The position numbers and the translations under genes were made by a program. Positions 6,392-7,771 of a DNA stretch of 7,771 bases are shown here, piece after piece. The stretch comes from Oscillospiraceae bacterium (GTDB lineage Bacteria; Bacillota; Clostridia; Oscillospirales; Ruminococcaceae), in contig JAITFV010000129.1 of assembly GCA_031281115.1 (NCBI GenBank), positions 1-7,771 on the forward strand. Direction: 5' to 3'. Position 1 is the stretch's first letter, and each line of letters starts with the position of its first letter. Below the pieces are notes generated by a model. That model saw only the letters and a list, made by a program, of their open reading frames with translations, had not been told where the DNA came from and did not search any database.

Positions 6392-7219
6392 ATGAAAATT
6401 TTATTAGCATTTCCGAAACGCTTTTTAATTCAAATAACCTTTTTTCTGCTCCAAAACCCATTGCTCGGCAACTTTTTCAGAGGTAGGATTTATCAAGGCG
6501 GATTAAAACAAATTTGCACCCCCGGCTTAAACTGCTACTCATGCCCTGCGGCGATTACATCTTGCCCGCTCGGTGCGATGCAGCTTTTCATCGGCGGAGT
6601 TAAACATAGTATCAGTTTGTTTGTTACAGGCTTTCTGCTGGCTGCCGGTGTTGTGTTCGGGCGGTTTATATGCGGGTATGTCTGTCCTTTCGGGTTGTTT
6701 CAAGATTTACTGTACAAAATAAAGACACCGAAGCTGAAACTTCGCTTAAAATATGCACGATACATAAAATACATCATACTCATGTTGTTTGTTTTCGTTT
6801 TGCCCTACGTTATACGCTGCGAATTATCGGGGCTCGGCTCACCGTGGTTCTGCGAATATATATGCCCTGCGGGAACTATATTCGGCGCGGCTCCGCTTCT
6901 CGCAGTTAATGAGTTTCTGCGCTCTGTTTTGGGTTGGCGGTTTATTTTAAAGGCTTCGATTGCTGTAGTAATCATTATAGCTTCTGTGTTTATATTCCGT
7001 ATTTTTTGCAGAGTGCTTTGTCCACTCGGCGCAATATACGCGCTGTTTAACAAATTTGCCGTGTTCAGAATGCGTTGTGATGAGGATAAATGTACATCTT
7101 GCGGGAATTGCCGAGAAGCCTGCCAAATTCTTATTGACCCTGCAAAGCAGCCGAACTCGCCGGAATGTGTGCGTTGCAGGGGGTGCGCAATGGCGTGTAA
7201 AGAGAAGGCTTTAAGGTGA
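6392..7219 (+). CDS. Polytopic 4Fe-4S membrane protein (NapH/NosR/MauN-like, Fer4_5 type)
   Basis: A 275-residue predicted membrane electron carrier. Hydrophobic stretches lie near 12-27, 70-92, 124-142 and 186-205. The N-terminal part has Cys42, Cys48, Cys51 and Cys58 (NCYSCP and SCPLGA). Three CxxxCP motifs follow: CGYVCP (94-99), CEYICP (154-159) and CRVLCP (206-211), each at a membrane boundary and typical of the NapH/NosR/MauN group. The C-terminus is a soluble ferredoxin-like domain with two full CxxCxxCxxxC sets (234/237/240/244 and 259/262/265/269), expected to hold two [4Fe-4S] clusters, probably in the cytoplasm. The gene starts 1 nt after the stop of the microprotein and is surely coexpressed with it; AGGAA at 6378-6382 is a fair ribosome binding site. 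It likely moves electrons from a cytoplasmic donor across the membrane toward the CXXC partners. It could also be a more general oxidoreductase subunit. Confidence 0.9.
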   Translation: MKILLAFPKRFLIQITFFLLQNPLLGNFFRGRIYQGGLKQICTPGLNCYSCPAAITSCPLGAMQLFIGGVKHSISLFVTGFLLAAGVVFGRFICGYVCPFGLFQDLLYKIKTPKLKLRLKYARYIKYIILMLFVFVLPYVIRCELSGLGSPWFCEYICPAGTIFGAAPLLAVNEFLRSVLGWRFILKASIAVVIIIASVFIFRIFCRVLCPLGAIYALFNKFAVFRMRCDEDKCTSCGNCREACQILIDPAKQPNSPECVRCRGCAMACKEKALR

Positions 7220-7244
7220 TATTTGCATATTACCAATCATTTAG

Positions 7245-7264
7245 AAGAGTATTTTAATACTTTT
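7245..7264 (+). promoter_or_regulatory. AT-rich inverted repeat between the Fe-S gene and the secreted-protein gene
   Basis: AAGAGTAT (7245-7252) and ATACTTTT (7257-7264) can pair as 8 bp (one G-U) around a 4-nt loop; the core AGTATT-TT-AATACT is symmetrical. It ends directly at the GGAGGA ribosome binding site of the next gene. It could be a weak terminator of the redox operon, an operator, or a structure limiting ribosome access. The stem is nearly all A-T, so it is weak as RNA, and chance is possible. I see no convincing promoter in this 61-bp gap. Confidence 0.35.
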
Positions 7265-7280
7265 GGAGGATAATTTAATC

Positions 7281-7771
7281 ATGAAGAAAATTTTAATAGC
7301 TACACTTATTCTTGCAATTTTTATTGCGTTTACAGTTTACGCAAACGCATCGTCATCCCGAATTACTATAAGGAGTGCTGAAGAGCTTGCGGAAATGCGA
7401 AGAATGATAGAGGCACCTATCGAAGAACTTGCGGAATACGTACGTAAATCCTTTCCAACTGAAGTCTTTACAAGCCGACAAGATATTATATCTTTTTTAG
7501 AGCTTCTTGATTCTCTACCGATTCCACATGAAGAGGGGATGTATTTTAGCAGTTTAACTTATTACCCCTTTTCAAATAATCAAACTTTTGATATTTCTTT
7601 TAGAAACAAAACCGGAGAAATACATTCCTTCCGTTTATTTGCTGGCGGAGATAACGGTAAAGGTATATTTGAAAATAGTTCAAATGGTGAATCATTAGTT
7701 GAAATTTACCGAGGTCAAGATAATGAAAGACAAATAATAGTTTATTCTCCACCAAGCGCATGGGGTGATTT
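7281..7771 (+). CDS. Unrecognised secreted protein, 3'-truncated by the window edge
   Basis: An open frame of 163 codons that runs off the window without a stop. GGAGGA (7265-7270) lies 10 nt before the ATG. The N-terminus MKKILIATLILAIFIAFTVY is a classic Sec signal peptide, with likely signal peptidase I cleavage after ANA (about residue 24) and no lipobox cysteine. The mature part begins with a charged, helix-prone stretch (about 32-52, rich in Glu, Arg and Met), then a second short helix near 66-76 (QDIISFLELLD), and then a beta-prone region with many Asn, Gly, Ser and aromatic residues (90-160). I do not recognise the family. No cysteine occurs in the visible 163 residues, so despite following the redox operon this part offers no thiol for it. 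A hand count of 7441-7740 gives 97 of 300 G+C (32 percent), clearly below the roughly 43-53 percent in lines I counted in neighbouring genes. Recent acquisition or a fast-evolving surface gene is possible. Confidence 0.75.
   Translation, partial: MKKILIATLILAIFIAFTVYANASSSRITIRSAEELAEMRRMIEAPIEELAEYVRKSFPTEVFTSRQDIISFLELLDSLPIPHEEGMYFSSLTYYPFSNNQTFDISFRNKTGEIHSFRLFAGGDNGKGIFENSSNGESLVEIYRGQDNERQIIVYSPPSAWGD

Noticed and set aside
6198..6461. 87-codon minus-strand frame opposite the microprotein
   Set aside because: The plus-strand microprotein has coupling overlaps, a ribosome binding site and family resemblance; the antisense frame has none of these.
6805..7236. 143-codon minus-strand frame opposite the Fe-S membrane protein
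   Set aside because: The plus-strand frame has conserved ferredoxin and CxxxCP motifs; this one is a shadow.
7220..7280. TTGCAT at 7223 as the -35 of a separate promoter for the secreted-protein gene
   Set aside because: The nearest TATTTT lies 21 bp away and nothing better fits a 16-18 bp spacer, so a dedicated promoter is not supported.

Overview
The window looks like a chromosomal segment of a low-to-moderate GC, Gram-positive Firmicute, most likely a clostridium. This rests on GGAGG-type ribosome binding sites, sigma-A promoters with extended -10 elements, a bifunctional class A penicillin-binding protein with a basic cytoplasmic tail, an RlmL/YpsC-type methyltransferase, and a 44-residue protein that I recognise as the CD1871A family of clostridia. 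I cannot assign a genus. I see no mobile elements, RNA genes or CRISPR array.

Layout. Positions 1-1817 (+) hold an ABC exporter pair: the C-terminal part of an ATPase, then a full ABC-2 (NatB/YhaP-type) permease, joined by a 4-bp ATGA overlap. Facing it, and ending 53 bp away, is a minus-strand pair read from 5515 down to 1871: a class A PBP followed after 24 bp by a THUMP-domain 23S rRNA guanine-N2 methyltransferase. The PBP promoter lies at 5562-5590. A second promoter, back to back with it at 5624-5652, drives a plus-strand operon at 5681-7219: a TlpA-like thioredoxin-fold lipoprotein, a 44-residue one-helix CXXC microprotein, and a polytopic membrane protein with many Fe-S cysteines. These three genes overlap or abut (ATGA overlap, then a 1-nt gap). 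From 7281 to the end runs the first part of an unrecognised secreted protein. It has lower GC than the rest and no cysteines in the visible part.

How the genes may work together. The most interesting unit is the compact redox operon. Its parts suggest an electron path from cytoplasmic [4Fe-4S] clusters through the membrane to a CXXC microprotein and on to an extracytoplasmic thioredoxin-like lipoprotein, a possible alternative to CcdA/DsbD-type thiol reductant supply. That path is an inference from domain content and gene order. The divergent PBP has extracytoplasmic cysteines and is one conceivable client. The ABC pair and the methyltransferase appear to be ordinary housekeeping or accessory genes.
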